A DNA stretch of 64,000 nt from Pseudomonadales bacterium (GCA_002708905.1 PAPM01000047.1:1-64000), one strand, 5' to 3'. Counted from the stretch's first letter, positions 54,118 through 64,000 are shown. Numbers and translations are program-made. Notes: generated by a model not told the origin, from the letters alone.

Positions 54118-56136
54118 ATGAAAATACTTTGGCTGGCTACTTTCGTCATGAACCGGTTGACCTACAACTATAAGTTCATGGTGATCAGCGTACTTTTTCT
54201 ATGCCCGATTCTTTTACTCAGTACCCAACTGTGGAATCAGTTGGAGCAGGATCTGCAAGTCACCGCTACGGAAGCCAAAGGTGTCAATGTTATCAAAGAG
54301 TTGAGCCTGCTCAATTCGAAGGCCGCTCAACTGCGGGATGTGTTAATGGCTTATAACTACGACCGCAGCCAGGCCACCACCAGCAAAGTTGTACAGCTGC
54401 GGAACGAAACCTCCGAGCTGTTGGACGGGATCAACCAACAATACCAGGACTCCAACCTGGTAAAACCGACTCAGCTGGAGCGGCTGCAACAAGCGAAAAA
54501 ACAGGCTTATAACGAAGACCTGGGCTCACAGATCATGCTACGTGAATACATGACCTCTTATGGCAGCTTGGTAAATGAAGTTGAAGCCATCGCACTTGAA
54601 ATCGCCAAAAACAGTGGTCTGGCCAACGACACGGACGACAATCTATCGGTTGAAATCGGAGTCTACCTTGAGGATGTGCGCCCGTTGTTATCACAACTGA
54701 CCAAGTTGAGGGGCTATGGGAACAATACCCTGAACACCCCTTTTATGGACAGCGCCACCTTCACCGAAGTCGACGCCACATACTTCAACACTCAGAATGC
54801 ATTTGAAGATTTCAAGAGCGCAATCGAGAAGGTCAGAAAGATACACCCTGAGGCAACAATAGTGGCAGCGGCCCCGTCTACCATTGAGGCTGTAGACAAA
54901 TTGTTGTTCCTGTTCAATGACCAGGTGGTGGAAGCCATATCAGAGCGCCAAACCTGGCAGCAATACAACGAATCTGCATCGCAGCTGATCACCACGGCCC
55001 TGGAGCTGGAAAATGTGGTCCTGGATCGCGCCTTGACCATCATCCAGAAACGCCTTCGCGCCAAGGAGCAGAACCGTATGGTCCTGGTCGCCAGCCTGCT
55101 GGCATTGCTGGCGGTCATTACCTACCTCTATCTCGGACTGTATTTTTCATTGAGTGAAAGTGTAAGCAACATGGTGAGCAGTGCCCGCCGCGTGGCAGAT
55201 GGCGATATGACGGTAGAAGTGGAAAATCGTACCCGCGACGAGTTTGCCACCCTGATTGAAAACTTCAACGATATGGTCATTCAAATGAGGCAGCTGATTC
55301 GTGCTTCACGGGATAGCAGTGATACGGTGTCGCAGCATGCCGGTCAGGTGAAAATACTGGCTGACCAGAACACCGCCATCGTTCGACTGCAAACCGAAGA
55401 GACCACAAAAATCCGCCATGCCATGGAAGAGATGTCATCCGCAGCTGAAGAAGTGGCCCGGGAAACGGAGTTCACCGCCGGCGCGGCAGAAGATGCCAAT
55501 GAGAATGCCCGGGAAGGTCAACAACTGGTGGTGGATGCTGTCAAAAGTTTCGAGGCTTTGACGTCAAATATCCATGGCTCCATGCAGGTGGTGGAGAAAC
55601 TCGCCGAGCAAAGCCGGGGCGTAACCGATATTCTAACCGTTATCAAGGGAATCGCCGAGCAGACCAATCTGCTGGCATTAAATGCGGCTATCGAAGCAGC
55701 ACGTGCCGGTGAACAGGGTCGAGGTTTTGCCGTGGTGGCAGATGAAGTGCGAACGCTGGCGCAACGCAGTCATGAAGCAACAGTGGAAATCGATGATGTG
55801 TTGGGGAAAATTCAGGCTGGTGTCCAGGAGGCAGTGCACTCCATGCAAGCCAGCGTGGATGTTACCGAACATTCGGTGAGTACTGCAAACAGACTCACCG
55901 AAAAGCTGGAGGAAATTCTTCAGGGCGTAACCAACATTAATGCCCGCGCCCAGTCCATTTCCGCCGCCACCTTGGAGCAGACCGAGTCTGTGAATCATGT
56001 GCTTGCCAGCATTCAGGCCATTAACTCCAGAGCAAATGAGGCTTCAGATGCCGCGGAGAATACTCAGCATTCATCTGAAGAGATGTTGATGTCGTTGAAT
56101 GAATTGGTGGAGCGACTGGCACGCTTCAGGGTTTAG
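54118..56136 (+). CDS. Methyl-accepting chemotaxis protein
   Basis: A 672-residue membrane chemoreceptor that would report to CheA/CheW. An N-terminal helix (about 18-40), a large periplasmic helical sensing domain (about 45-320), a second helix (about 325-350) and a HAMP domain ([15 protein letters not shown]) come before the signalling rod. The tip [21 protein letters not shown] is intact. Signal and ligand are unknown. The start is uncertain: GTG at 54103 or ATG at 54118. It is inserted between DUF6586 and topA, genes that adjoin in Pseudomonas. Confidence 0.92.
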   Translation: MKILWLATFVMNRLTYNYKFMVISVLFLCPILLLSTQLWNQLEQDLQVTATEAKGVNVIKELSLLNSKAAQLRDVLMAYNYDRSQATTSKVVQLRNETSELLDGINQQYQDSNLVKPTQLERLQQAKKQAYNEDLGSQIMLREYMTSYGSLVNEVEAIALEIAKNSGLANDTDDNLSVEIGVYLEDVRPLLSQLTKLRGYGNNTLNTPFMDSATFTEVDATYFNTQNAFEDFKSAIEKVRKIHPEATIVAAAPSTIEAVDKLLFLFNDQVVEAISERQTWQQYNESASQLITTALELENVVLDRALTIIQKRLRAKEQNRMVLVASLLALLAVITYLYLGLYFSLSESVSNMVSSARRVADGDMTVEVENRTRDEFATLIENFNDMVIQMRQLIRASRDSSDTVSQHAGQVKILADQNTAIVRLQTEETTKIRHAMEEMSSAAEEVARETEFTAGAAEDANENAREGQQLVVDAVKSFEALTSNIHGSMQVVEKLAEQSRGVTDILTVIKGIAEQTNLLALNAAIEAARAGEQGRGFAVVADEVRTLAQRSHEATVEIDDVLGKIQAGVQEAVHSMQASVDVTEHSVSTANRLTEKLEEILQGVTNINARAQSISAATLEQTESVNHVLASIQAINSRANEASDAAENTQHSSEEMLMSLNELVERLARFRV

Positions 56137-56153
56137 GGGATCAGGGTGACATG

Positions 56154-56181
56154 AAAAACGCCGGTTGATCCGGCGTTTTTT
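56154..56181. terminator. Bidirectional terminator between the MCP gene and topA
   Basis: An 11-bp perfect stem AAAAACGCCGG (56154-56164) with CCGGCGTTTTT (56170-56180), a five-base loop and A/T tracts on both sides. It serves the convergent MCP and topA genes. Confidence 0.93.
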
Positions 56182-56219
56182 CCACGTGTGAACCAGGCTC
56201 CGCCCTCAGACAAGCGTTA

Positions 56220-58949
56220 TTATTTCTTCTTGGCTGCGGATTTCTTAGGGGCGGTTTTCTTCTTCGCAGTGGATTTTTTCGCTGCCGCTTTTTTGGCAGG
56301 AGCTTTTTTGGCGGCGGCTGTTGCGGCTTTTTCAATCCACTTCTTACCGTCGTACGTTGCCGACCATCCAGTCGCCTTGCCCTCTGCGTTTTCCGTCATC
56401 ACATACTGTGATTTGGTCTTGCGGCTGTAACGAATGATGGCCTTGTTGCCTTCAGGGTCCTGCTCCGGTGCCTGCTGCAAAAAGTGATACTTGGGATCCA
56501 GTTTATCGCCCACTGATTTCACTTCCTCCACCAGAGGAGCCCGGGTTTCGCGATGTTTCGGGAACTGGCTGGCCGCCAGGAACAGACCGGAAGCACCATC
56601 ACGCAACAGGAAATAATCGTCAGTCTTGTCACACTTAAGGTGTGGCATGGGAATGGGATCGGCCTTCGGTGGCGCCGGATTGCCATCACGCAGCAATTTT
56701 CGGGTGTTTTTGCATTCTGCGTTGGTACAACCGAAGTATTTGCCGAAACGGCCCGTCTTCAGCTGCATATCGGAACCGCACTTGTCGCATTCTACGATCG
56801 GCCCGTCGTAACCCTTAATCTTGAAGTTACCCTCTTCGATCTCATAGCCCTCACAATCCGGGCTGTTACCGCAGATGTGCAGCTTGCGCTTTTCATCAAT
56901 CAGGTAATTTTCCATTGCAGTGCCGCATTTCGGACAACGGCGTTTTTCCCGCAATGCCTTGGCTTCACTCTCATCATCATCGGCATTGATGGTTTCCGAT
57001 CCATGGATCAGGTTAATGGTTTCCTTACAGCGCTCTTTCGGCGGCAATGCATAGCCTGTGCAACCCAGAAATACGCCGGTGCTGCCGGTTCGAATCGCCA
57101 TGGGGCGGCCGCAGGCAGGACACTCAATATTGGTTTCCACCGGTGGATTGGTGCGCATACCGCCGGTTTCATTTTCTGCTTTCTCCAACTTTTTGCTGAA
57201 GTCGGCGTAGAAGCCGTCCAGTACCTTTTTCCACTCCAACTGCCCTTCGGCGATTTCGTCCAGCTGCTCCTCCATCTTGGCGGTGAAGCTGTAATCCATC
57301 AGGTTGTCGAAGTTTTCATTCAAGCGGTCAGTGACGATGTCACCCATTTTCTCCGCGTAAAACCGGCGGTTCTCCAGTTTGACGTAGCCGCGGTCCTGAA
57401 TGGTGGAAATGATGGAGGCATAAGTGGAAGGCCGGCCGATCCCCTGCTTTTCCAGTTCCTTAACCAGGCTGGCTTCTGAGTAGCGGGCAGGTGGTTTGGT
57501 GAAGTGCTGGCTCGGGTCCAGTTTCTTCAGGTCCAGAACCTCACCTACGGCGACATCCGGTAGTTCAATATCTTCGTCTGACTTTTTGCTACCGGGCATG
57601 TTCACTACCAGGTGACCATCAAACTTGAGGATGCGACCCTTGGTGCGTAATTCGAAATCAGCGGCCTTTACGCTGAGATTGGTACTCAGATATTCTGCCG
57701 GAGGCATCTGACAGGCCACAAAGCGCTTCCAGATCAAGTCGTAGAGGCGCTGAGCATCCGTTTCCAGGCCAGCCACATCTTTGGCCAACACGTTGACATC
57801 GGAAGGTCGAATCGCTTCGTGCGCTTCCTGGGCGCCTTCTTTGCTGGCATAAGACAATGGTTTGTCCGGCACGTAGCGGGTACCGAAGTTACCTTCTATA
57901 TATTCGCGCACGCCGGCCACAGCCTCAGCACTGAGGTTGGTGGAGTCAGTACGCATATAGGTGATGTAACCTGCTTCATACAGGCGCTGGGCCATCATCA
58001 TGGTCTTTTTAACGCTGAAACCCAAACGGGTACTCGCACCCTGTTGCAAGGTGGACGTGGTAAAAGGGGCTGCCGGACGGGACTTGGTGGGTTTGTCCTC
58101 ACGGCCTGATACGATGTAATCCGCTTTCTCCAGAATCTTCAGAGCCTGATCCGTCTGCTCTTTATTGCTGGGGCGGAAATTCTCGCCTTTCTGTTTGGCT
58201 ACCTGCAAACGCAGTTTGTCCTGCTTCGCAGTGGCGGTATCCGCGTACACTTCCCAATATTCTTCGGGAATAAAAGCACGGATTTCCCGCTCCCTTTCCA
58301 CCACCAGTTTCACCGCAACCGATTGAACGCGGCCGGCAGACAGACCGCGGGCAATCTTGGCCCACAGCAGTGGGGACACCATGTAACCTACAACCCGGTC
58401 GAGGAAACGACGGGCCTGCTGTGCATTTACCCGGTTACCATTGATCTTACCGGGCTCACGGAAAGCCTCCTGAATCGCGCTCTTGGTAATTTCGTTGAAC
58501 ACGACCCGCTTGTAGCGATCGTCGTCACCACCGATCACCTCGCGCAGGTGCCAGGCGATGGCCTCCCCCTCCCTGTCCAAGTCCGTTGCCAGATAGATGG
58601 TGTCAGCCTGCTCTGCCAGCTTCTTCAGTTCATCGACGACTTTCTTTTTATCCGGTAACACCTGGTAGTTGGCTTTCCAGCCTTGTTCGGGATCCACCCC
58701 CATGCGACCAATCAGGGCGGTACGGGCCTTTTCCTTCTTGTACTTGGCCTTTTCTTCCGGTGCCATCTTGCGGGTCAGGGCAGCCTGCTTGGCACGTTCG
58801 GAGGGATCTACTGTGGTTTTGCCGCCACCGCTGGTGGGTAAGTCACGCACATGGCCGACACTGGATTTCACAATGAAATCCTTGCCCAGGTACTTGTTGA
58901 TGGTCTTCGCCTTGGCGGGCGACTCCACGATTACCAGTGACTTTCCCAT
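56220..58949 (-). CDS. topA: DNA topoisomerase I
   Basis: Type IA topoisomerase of 909 residues that relaxes negative supercoils. It opens with [16 protein letters not shown] (TOPRIM) and has [13 protein letters not shown]; the active-site Tyr lies in the Y-M-R-T-D-S-T segment. Several zinc ribbons follow (C-P-A-C-G-R-P...C-x-G-Y; C-P-K-C-G...C; C-D-K-C-G...C-T-N-A-E-C). The last ~35 residues are almost only Lys and Ala (A-A-K-K-A-P-A-K-K), a tail that resembles histone H1 or AlgP and would bind DNA without specificity. The terminator lies 40 bases past the stop. Confidence 0.97.
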   Translation of the reverse strand: MGKSLVIVESPAKAKTINKYLGKDFIVKSSVGHVRDLPTSGGGKTTVDPSERAKQAALTRKMAPEEKAKYKKEKARTALIGRMGVDPEQGWKANYQVLPDKKKVVDELKKLAEQADTIYLATDLDREGEAIAWHLREVIGGDDDRYKRVVFNEITKSAIQEAFREPGKINGNRVNAQQARRFLDRVVGYMVSPLLWAKIARGLSAGRVQSVAVKLVVEREREIRAFIPEEYWEVYADTATAKQDKLRLQVAKQKGENFRPSNKEQTDQALKILEKADYIVSGREDKPTKSRPAAPFTTSTLQQGASTRLGFSVKKTMMMAQRLYEAGYITYMRTDSTNLSAEAVAGVREYIEGNFGTRYVPDKPLSYASKEGAQEAHEAIRPSDVNVLAKDVAGLETDAQRLYDLIWKRFVACQMPPAEYLSTNLSVKAADFELRTKGRILKFDGHLVVNMPGSKKSDEDIELPDVAVGEVLDLKKLDPSQHFTKPPARYSEASLVKELEKQGIGRPSTYASIISTIQDRGYVKLENRRFYAEKMGDIVTDRLNENFDNLMDYSFTAKMEEQLDEIAEGQLEWKKVLDGFYADFSKKLEKAENETGGMRTNPPVETNIECPACGRPMAIRTGSTGVFLGCTGYALPPKERCKETINLIHGSETINADDDESEAKALREKRRCPKCGTAMENYLIDEKRKLHICGNSPDCEGYEIEEGNFKIKGYDGPIVECDKCGSDMQLKTGRFGKYFGCTNAECKNTRKLLRDGNPAPPKADPIPMPHLKCDKTDDYFLLRDGASGLFLAASQFPKHRETRAPLVEEVKSVGDKLDPKYHFLQQAPEQDPEGNKAIIRYSRKTKSQYVMTENAEGKATGWSATYDGKKWIEKAATAAAKKAPAKKAAAKKSTAKKKTAPKKSAAKKK

Positions 58950-59262
58950 AGATGTGATTCCAACCTTACTGGCTAAAAAGAATTCAACTTATAATTTAAT
59001 CTTCAACGAAAGGGCGACATATATAAGAGGTGTCAGGCCCCGGGTCAAGGGACCGTATCGACACCTTGACTAATTTGTTTTTAGGATGATTTACCGCTTT
59101 TTTCCAAATCTGGACTTAAAGTTTTTCCTGACTAAGCTAACAAAGCCCTATTTTTCAACGAGTTAGAAAACTGTCACAATTCGGCGAATAATGACATTAT
59201 CTTGGTCAAACAGACGCTTCGATTTGGAAAAATAATCCTGCGGGTATTTCTGGAATTCGTGT

Positions 59263-59988
59263 ATGGGACCATTACCGGAACAATTCAAGGTCATCACAAA
59301 GGTCATCGTCGTGTTTACCCTGCTATGGAGTACGACGTTCTCAAAGGCAGCCACCGATCAGAACCTGTTTGCCGGCCAGTACTATCTGCTGGAGTTGATG
59401 ACAGATGTCGAGCTTTATCGTAAAGGTCAGGGACAAAGTGATGTCTACGACCAGCTTACCGGGCATTTACAAAACTTCCGCACGCACTTTGCATCACTGC
59501 TCGCCACCGGAAGCCTTCCAGAGTCAGACGCCCTGAGCCTGCAGCAACAATGGAAGCAAGTTGCCCGCAACCTCAGTGCCCTGCTGGTGACCATCCGGCA
59601 GGGTGGGTTCATTGATCAGGAGATTCGCTATCAGTATCAGGAGCAGACCAGCCAGTTCTGGCGTCAGCTCCACGGGGCCGCCCTGGGCCAAAGGGAATTA
59701 ACGGGGCCAGAGCAGGTCGTCCTGCATCTGCAACTGGCCAATCTGCGCTACCTGGAACCGCAGTGGCGGCTGGCCCCCCATGAAGAAAGCAGTCTTACCG
59801 CCATTGCAGAGCAGATTGATGCCGACGTTTCCGAGTTACCCAATAGCCCAGCGGACTTCAGGAAAAAGTGGCCTTTACTGCGACAGGCGCTGCTGCAGGA
59901 AGGCGGCGCCATGTCGTTTATCGTTAACCGATATTCCGGTGACTTGATCGCTTTACTGCTTGAAGATATTCAATCCAAGGGCCGTTGA
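59263..59988 (+). CDS. Exported hypothetical protein
   Basis: An unrecognised 241-residue protein with an N-terminal signal (about 11-29, V-I-V-V-F-T-L-L-W-S-T-T-F-S-K-A). The mature part is mostly helical and rich in Gln and Leu, with no Cys in the mature region and no known enzyme motif. It could be a periplasmic helical scaffold. It converges with the AraC gene, one base apart. The 313 bases between topA and this gene hold a divergent AT-rich promoter region; I see no other feature there. Confidence 0.65.
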   Translation: MGPLPEQFKVITKVIVVFTLLWSTTFSKAATDQNLFAGQYYLLELMTDVELYRKGQGQSDVYDQLTGHLQNFRTHFASLLATGSLPESDALSLQQQWKQVARNLSALLVTIRQGGFIDQEIRYQYQEQTSQFWRQLHGAALGQRELTGPEQVVLHLQLANLRYLEPQWRLAPHEESSLTAIAEQIDADVSELPNSPADFRKKWPLLRQALLQEGGAMSFIVNRYSGDLIALLLEDIQSKGR

Positions 59989-59989
59989 A

Positions 59990-60991
59990 TCAGTCCAGTT
60001 GCTTCTGGTACTGCAAAGGGGTGGTACCGCTCCATTGCCGAAACGCCCGCGTAAAAGCACTTTGTTCTGAATATCCCAATAACAAACCGATTTCCACCAG
60101 CGTCAAACGCCGTTCGGCCAAATACTGCTTTGCCAGCTGCAGGCGGATTTCCTGTAACAAATCCTTGAATACCAGGCCCCTCTCATGCAAGCGACGATGC
60201 AATGTCCGGCGCGACATGGCCAGAGTCCTGGCGACCTGGTCCAGCGTGGGTTCTCCACCTTGGATCGCTTTCAATATGGCCTGCTGCAGACGATCATGAA
60301 AATCCTCCTGTTGAGGCAAAACAGCCAGCAAGGTCTGGGCCTGCTGCTCCAATAATTGTCTCAGCGCCGGATCACTATTGGTCACCGGCATCGCTAAATA
60401 TTCAATGGGAAAAATCAGCTCCAGCTGGGGCTGATCAAAGGCAATCACACACTGCACGAACTGCTGGTATGCCGCCACTTGCTCCGGTGCCGGTGCGACA
60501 AAGTTGATGCGGGTAGGTTGCAGTTCATCACAACCGGTCATGGCTCTCAGGTTGGCTACCATGCCCATGACCAGCACCTCATCCGACAGACGGGTGGAAC
60601 GCCCAAACTGGTTGCTCCAACACATACAGGCCTGGTCTCCACGGACCTCAAAGTGGGCGGTATCCCCATCATGCAACAGCCGCTGATAGCGCTGAAACCG
60701 TTGCAACGCTTCTGCAACGGTATCGCAGGACAGAGTCAGGTAGCCCAGCACCCCGATGTAAGCCGGTTTGATGGCCTGCCCCAACTCCATTCCCACCAGG
60801 TGGTCCGGCAACTGTTCCTGCAAGGTTTCCAGCAACTGCCACCATTGCCGGAACCGCATCCGGCTGGCGGGCTGGAATTGCTTGAGTTCCCTTTGCAGTT
60901 CAGGCAGTTGCAGGTCGTTGGCGGTCAGGTAGTCCAGCAACAATGTTGCCAGATCACCGCTGACGTTCATGTCGGCCAGCATGCTGGTCAT
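59990..60991 (-). CDS. AraC-family transcriptional regulator
   Basis: A 333-residue regulator of the OruR/ArgR-like AraC branch. A long N-terminal ligand-sensing half (about 1-230, with the M-E-L-G-Q-A-I-K-P-A-Y-I-G-V-L-G-Y segment) comes before a double helix-turn-helix (about 240-330): L-A-M-S-R-R-T-L-H-R-R-L, then I-G-L-L-L-G-Y-S-E-Q-S-A-F-T-R-A-F-R-Q-W-S-G. It is divergent from the sterol-desaturase-like gene, 134 bases apart, so that gene is its likely target. Confidence 0.9.
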   Translation of the reverse strand: MTSMLADMNVSGDLATLLLDYLTANDLQLPELQRELKQFQPASRMRFRQWWQLLETLQEQLPDHLVGMELGQAIKPAYIGVLGYLTLSCDTVAEALQRFQRYQRLLHDGDTAHFEVRGDQACMCWSNQFGRSTRLSDEVLVMGMVANLRAMTGCDELQPTRINFVAPAPEQVAAYQQFVQCVIAFDQPQLELIFPIEYLAMPVTNSDPALRQLLEQQAQTLLAVLPQQEDFHDRLQQAILKAIQGGEPTLDQVARTLAMSRRTLHRRLHERGLVFKDLLQEIRLQLAKQYLAERRLTLVEIGLLLGYSEQSAFTRAFRQWSGTTPLQYQKQLD

Positions 60992-61125
60992 CTTTTATGC
61001 TCTCTTTCTTTCGTTTTTAGCGCTCACCTGTGGCGGGAATTGTCAAAAATTAGACCCAACAGGTCAATCGTTAATAGACGGGCGGCGCTATTCTTATCAG
61101 CATAACAACAGCTCACAGGTTCACC

Positions 61126-61995
61126 ATGTCCGACGTTTTACACGCTATCTTTTTTGTAATGGCCTTTGGCGCCATCTTCATCGGTATTATCCTGATGGAG
61201 GCCGGTTATATCCGCTGGAAAGGATTACACGGCATCTATCATTTCAAGGAAACCCTGGCCAACCTGGGGACGGGCATGTCCTATAAGATCGTGGATGGCA
61301 TCGCCATTGCCCTGTTCATCCAGGCGTTTTACAGCTGGGTTTATCAATACGGCCTGCAGTGGAATCCCGAGGCCTCTGTATTCAGCGTATTGGCTTTGAT
61401 CGTCATCGTGGACTTTTGCTTCTATGTGCAGCATTACCTGATGCACAAGACACGCTGGTTCTGGGCCAGCCACGTCACCCACCATTCTTCCGAGCATATG
61501 AACTTTTCCACCGCGCTGCGCCAGAACTTCACCCATGCGTTCAATGGCGCCTGGATACTGTGGTGGATTCCGGCGGCCCTGGTGGGTTTTGACAAGGATT
61601 GGGTCCTGCTGGCCATTGAAGGCAATCTGGTGTACCAGTTCTTCCTGCATACGGAGCAGGTCAAACGCCTGGGCTGGCTGGAAGCCGTGTTTAACACCCC
61701 CTCCCATCACCGGGTTCACCATGGGCGTAACCCGGCGCAGATCGACACCAATTTCGGTGGTATTTTTATCATCTGGGATCGTTTATTCGGAACCTTTCGG
61801 GATGAGCGGGATGCCGGGGAAATTATCTACGGTGTAACCCGAATGCCGGAGCAACCCTACAACCCGGTGTATCTGCAATTGCATGAATGGGTCAGCATGT
61901 GGCGGGATCTGCGCACCTATCGCGACTGGCGCATCCTGGTGAAGCCACCGGAATGGGTGCAGGAGCAATACCCGCCGCGTTCAGACAACCAGTAA
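61126..61995 (+). CDS. Sterol desaturase / fatty acid hydroxylase family protein
   Basis: A 289-residue integral membrane di-iron oxygenase with about four helices. The eight-His set is visible in H-Y-L-M-H-K, H-V-T-H-H-S-S-E-H-M-N and H-R-V-H-H-G-R-N. Members oxidise lipid chains, sterols, alkylglycerols or carotenoids; the substrate is not given by sequence. The AraC regulator next door may control it. The last 15 bases overlap the convergent gene at 61981. Confidence 0.88.
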   Translation: MSDVLHAIFFVMAFGAIFIGIILMEAGYIRWKGLHGIYHFKETLANLGTGMSYKIVDGIAIALFIQAFYSWVYQYGLQWNPEASVFSVLALIVIVDFCFYVQHYLMHKTRWFWASHVTHHSSEHMNFSTALRQNFTHAFNGAWILWWIPAALVGFDKDWVLLAIEGNLVYQFFLHTEQVKRLGWLEAVFNTPSHHRVHHGRNPAQIDTNFGGIFIIWDRLFGTFRDERDAGEIIYGVTRMPEQPYNPVYLQLHEWVSMWRDLRTYRDWRILVKPPEWVQEQYPPRSDNQ

Positions 61996-62478
61996 CTGCT
62001 TCAGGTTTTCCAGCAGGGTTTCCACTTCCGCCAGATCACCCCGCTCGTTCCAGACAATGGCAACGCTGCGGGGCCCCAACTCCAGCGCCAGAAAATCTTC
62101 GGTCTGTTGCTGCTGCCAGCCTTCTATGATCTGTTCCACTGCCCGGGGCGTCTTGATTTTAACGTCAGAGGTTTCCCACACCAGGTTGCCTTCCCGGGTT
62201 TTCCGTTGCAGCCACTCCCCCTTCACCGACGGTCCCACCTGATCCTCCCGGGCCACCAATTGATAGCGGTACCAACGATAGACATCAATATGCGGATTGC
62301 GCTGCAACAGGGTGCTGAACTTCTTGTCCCGGTTCAAGGAAATGGGGCTGATAACCACATGATCGGCCATGGCGCGCTGGCGGATGCGTGCCAGACGTCG
62401 TTCCCGGGCGGAGGGCCGTAACATGAACACCGGGCCCAGGATAAACAACATCGCCAGACCAATTATCAGATAAACCAT
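61981..62478 (-). CDS. Single-helix membrane protein of unknown function
   Basis: A 165-residue protein with one N-terminal membrane helix (Y-L-I-I-G-L-A-M-L-F-I-L-G-P-V-F), then a basic stretch (P-S-A-R-E-R-R-L-A-R-I-R-Q-R-A) and a soluble cytoplasmic domain with Y-R-W-Y-R-Y-Q-L and L-A-L-E-L-G-P-R-S-V-A-I-V-W-N. The ATG at 62478 is chosen because the hydrophobic helix then starts properly; the frame is open to 62619. I do not recognise the family with certainty. Confidence 0.7.
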   Translation of the reverse strand: MVYLIIGLAMLFILGPVFMLRPSARERRLARIRQRAMADHVVISPISLNRDKKFSTLLQRNPHIDVYRWYRYQLVAREDQVGPSVKGEWLQRKTREGNLVWETSDVKIKTPRAVEQIIEGWQQQQTEDFLALELGPRSVAIVWNERGDLAEVETLLENLKQLLVV

Positions 62479-62601
62479 CAATTCGCACCCAATCTTGACT
62501 AAAAACAACACTTGAAATAAACAACGCTTGAAATAAAAGCGCCGGGCATTATCTAATACATTGAGTGATTCACAAAACCCAATCGCACAAGGATCAATTT
62601 C

Positions 62602-63045
62602 ATGGGCCAATACAACCACATTCTGCTGGCGGCTGATTTCAACGATGAATCAGAAATCGTAGAAAAACGCGCTGCGGCGCTGCAAAACACGTTTTCCGCC
62701 ACCCTGAGCCTTGTTCACGTACTGGAACCCATCTCCATTGCCTACGGTGGTGAATTCCCGGTGGATCTGGGAGACCTGCACAAGGAACTGGAGAAACAGG
62801 CCATGTCCCAATTGCGGGAGCTGGGCCAGAAGCTGGGCGTACCAGAAGATCGCCAGTATCTGGAAGTGGGTATTACCGAGAAAGAGATTTTACGGGTGGC
62901 GGAAGATAAAGGCGCCGACCTGATTGTCATTGGCAGCCACGGCCGTCATGGCCTGGCCCTGTTACTGGGCTCCACCGCCAATGCGGTACTGCATCACGCC
63001 AAGATTGATGTTTTGGCAGTGCGGATCAAGAAGGACTCAAAATAA
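62602..63045 (+). CDS. Universal stress protein (UspA family)
   Basis: A 147-residue cytoplasmic stress protein. The fold starts Y-N-H-I-L-L-A-A-D-F and carries the ATP-binding motif G-x2-G-x9-G-S in G-S-H-G-R-H-G-L-A-L-L-L-G-S-T-A-N-A-V. It is closest to UspA of the dimeric class. The ATG at 62602 has AAGGATC before it. The end overlaps the convergent gene by nine bases. Confidence 0.9.
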   Translation: MGQYNHILLAADFNDESEIVEKRAAALQNTFSATLSLVHVLEPISIAYGGEFPVDLGDLHKELEKQAMSQLRELGQKLGVPEDRQYLEVGITEKEILRVAEDKGADLIVIGSHGRHGLALLLGSTANAVLHHAKIDVLAVRIKKDSK

Positions 63046-63753
63046 GCCGGCTTCCTTCTTCACCTCTATGGCGGGCGACACGTCTTCGTCCGTCATCAAG
63101 GGTTTCACTTTCTGCAATTGTGACTCCAGGGAATAACTGACACTGGAGGACATATCCAGGAAACTGAGCAGCGCTTTCAGGTTGGAATCCCCTTCACAGG
63201 CTTCCTTCACCCGCCCCCAGAAGGCTTCATTCAGGGTCTGCAATTCCTGGTTCAAACTGATCAATCCCTGCAGCTCCCAATCCGGACGCCTGCCTTCGCG
63301 GTAATTGAAATACTGCTTCAGCAGATACAACGCGGTGGAGCGGATAATAAAGTCATCCTGGGAGGCAAACGGCAGGTGATTGCGGGCATTGGGTTTCAAT
63401 TGGGTGAGGATGGGACAGGCACTGGAACCCATGATCAAGCCCATTAATGAACGCAGGCCCTCCTCCAATGCGGTCTCTTTTTTATACTCCCGCTCCGGGG
63501 TGGAAACCCTGACCGTGGCCGTTTTTTGAGCAGGCAGGCGCTGAAAGTCGGTGACCACCGCCGCCAAGTCTATAGCGGCCGGGCAATACTGGCAGTCTTT
63601 CACCGTCAATGGGCAGTTAGGGCATTGATTATGCTTTAATTTTGCCCACTCCGGGGCATCCTCCCGCTCAACCCTGAAGTCGAAGGTGCGATCCACATCC
63701 ACCTCGTACTCCAGCGCAGTGTCCTCAATATCAAACCGGTATTGAATTTTCAT
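63037..63753 (-). CDS. Conserved protein with Cys-rich segment (DUF6901-like)
   Basis: A 238-residue soluble protein. After a beta-rich start (I-Q-Y-R-F-D-I-E-D-T-A-L-E-Y-E-V-D-V) it has N-Q-C-P-N-C-P-L-T-V-K-D-C-Q-Y-C, a C-x2-C-x6-C-x2-C set that could hold zinc or an iron-sulfur cluster. A helical C-terminal half follows. It resembles, from memory, a family of unknown function called DUF6901. The start at 63753 is chosen as the first ATG of this pattern; the frame reaches 63813. Confidence 0.72.
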   Translation of the reverse strand: MKIQYRFDIEDTALEYEVDVDRTFDFRVEREDAPEWAKLKHNQCPNCPLTVKDCQYCPAAIDLAAVVTDFQRLPAQKTATVRVSTPEREYKKETALEEGLRSLMGLIMGSSACPILTQLKPNARNHLPFASQDDFIIRSTALYLLKQYFNYREGRRPDWELQGLISLNQELQTLNEAFWGRVKEACEGDSNLKALLSFLDMSSSVSYSLESQLQKVKPLMTDEDVSPAIEVKKEAGLF

Positions 63754-63965
63754 GGTCGGGTTCCCGTAACATGCCTGTCTATTCAGTGTAGACCCGCAGC
63801 CTTTAGATTCCAAAGCGTACTAGGGACTGGCTAAGCTCTTGATTGCTAACTGCTTCAAAAATTGCGCAGTTTTCGCTTTAGCCCCCATAGATTTTCTGGA
63901 CTATGCTGACTAAATAGAAGCGCTATCACCACGCAACCACAGGTGCCAGGAAAGGAGCCAACAGC

Positions 63966-64000
63966 GTGTCAATCGGATCTCAATTGAGCAACCCGGGTTC
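63966..64000 (+). CDS. Start of a gene cut by the window edge
   Basis: GTG at 63966 with AAAGGAG eight bases before it opens V-S-I-G-S-Q-L-S-N-P-G and runs to the edge. Only eleven residues are visible, so the product is unknown. The 212 bases before it form the divergent promoter region shared with the preceding gene. Confidence 0.5.
   Translation, partial: MSIGSQLSNPG

Noticed and set aside
56553-57479. A 308-codon plus-strand frame opposite topA
   Set aside because: Antisense to certain topA sequence, with no domain signal of its own.

Overview
The window reads as a contiguous stretch of chromosome from an aerobic, probably aquatic gammaproteobacterium of the Pseudomonadales/Oceanospirillales type. 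The block mfd, csiV-like, mtnP, nagZ, psrA, lexA, DUF6586 and topA follows, from memory, the gene order around PA3002-PA3011 of Pseudomonas aeruginosa. A cbb3 oxidase cluster, PII/AmtB, RlmM, EpmC, a phasin and many cyclic-di-GMP proteins fit the same group. Protein divergence and several insertions suggest a relative rather than Pseudomonas itself. I see no rRNA, tRNA, CRISPR array, transposase or intact prophage. Most of the window is core genome.

Layout. 1-280: 3' end of a DUF4139 protein. 295-8164 (all minus): FtsH-type protease, PAS-GGDEF-EAL protein, ApbE, SDR, GreB, a hypothetical protein and cobalamin adenosyltransferase. 8435-11687: c-type cytochrome, EpmC, MATE exporter and an unknown protein. 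11693-17529 (minus): a 1384-residue FG-GAP surface lipoprotein, TusA and AmpG. 17682-20514: ABM-domain protein, RlmM, MaoC-type hydratase and SCP2 protein. 20743-22458 (minus): amtB and glnK, behind a sigma-54 promoter with an NtrC-like site. 22860-31348 (plus): ccoNOQP, ccoGHIS and a SafE-type membrane protein, behind an FNR/ANR-type promoter. 31380-35268: cardiolipin-synthase-like PLD, Kef-type antiporter and an orphan phage-like protein. 35271-38721 (minus): two 6-TM GGDEF proteins, one degenerate, and a sirtuin. 38811-41077 (minus): CnoX-like thioredoxin, Sel1-repeat protein and phasin. 41303-45589: mfd and csiV-like. 45608-51541 (minus): mtnP, hpt, mscS, nagZ, L,D-transpeptidase, psrA and an outer-membrane barrel. 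51874-59988: DUF6763, lexA, two small conserved proteins, MCP, topA and a secreted unknown. 59990-64000: AraC regulator, sterol-desaturase-like hydroxylase, two unknowns, UspA and the start of a further gene.

How the parts fit. Microaerobic respiration (cbb3 plus its copper and assembly factors) is under an apparent oxygen-sensing promoter. Nitrogen sensing (GlnK/AmtB) is under an apparent NtrC/sigma-54 promoter. Peptidoglycan recycling (AmpG, NagZ and a signal-less L,D-transpeptidase), purine salvage (MtnP, Hpt) and fatty-acid control (PsrA, with lipid genes MaoC, SCP2 and phasin) recur. I found a full match to the PsrA operator motif in front of psrA, and one-mismatch versions in front of the outer-membrane barrel and the SCP2 gene. 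These may sketch a local PsrA regulon.

I did not find a clearly new defence or mobile system. The most unusual items are the operon of an active cyclase, a degenerate cyclase and a sirtuin; the seven-repeat FG-GAP lipoprotein; the phage-like orphan with a probable lost catalytic residue; and several short repeats and palindromes in regulatory regions.
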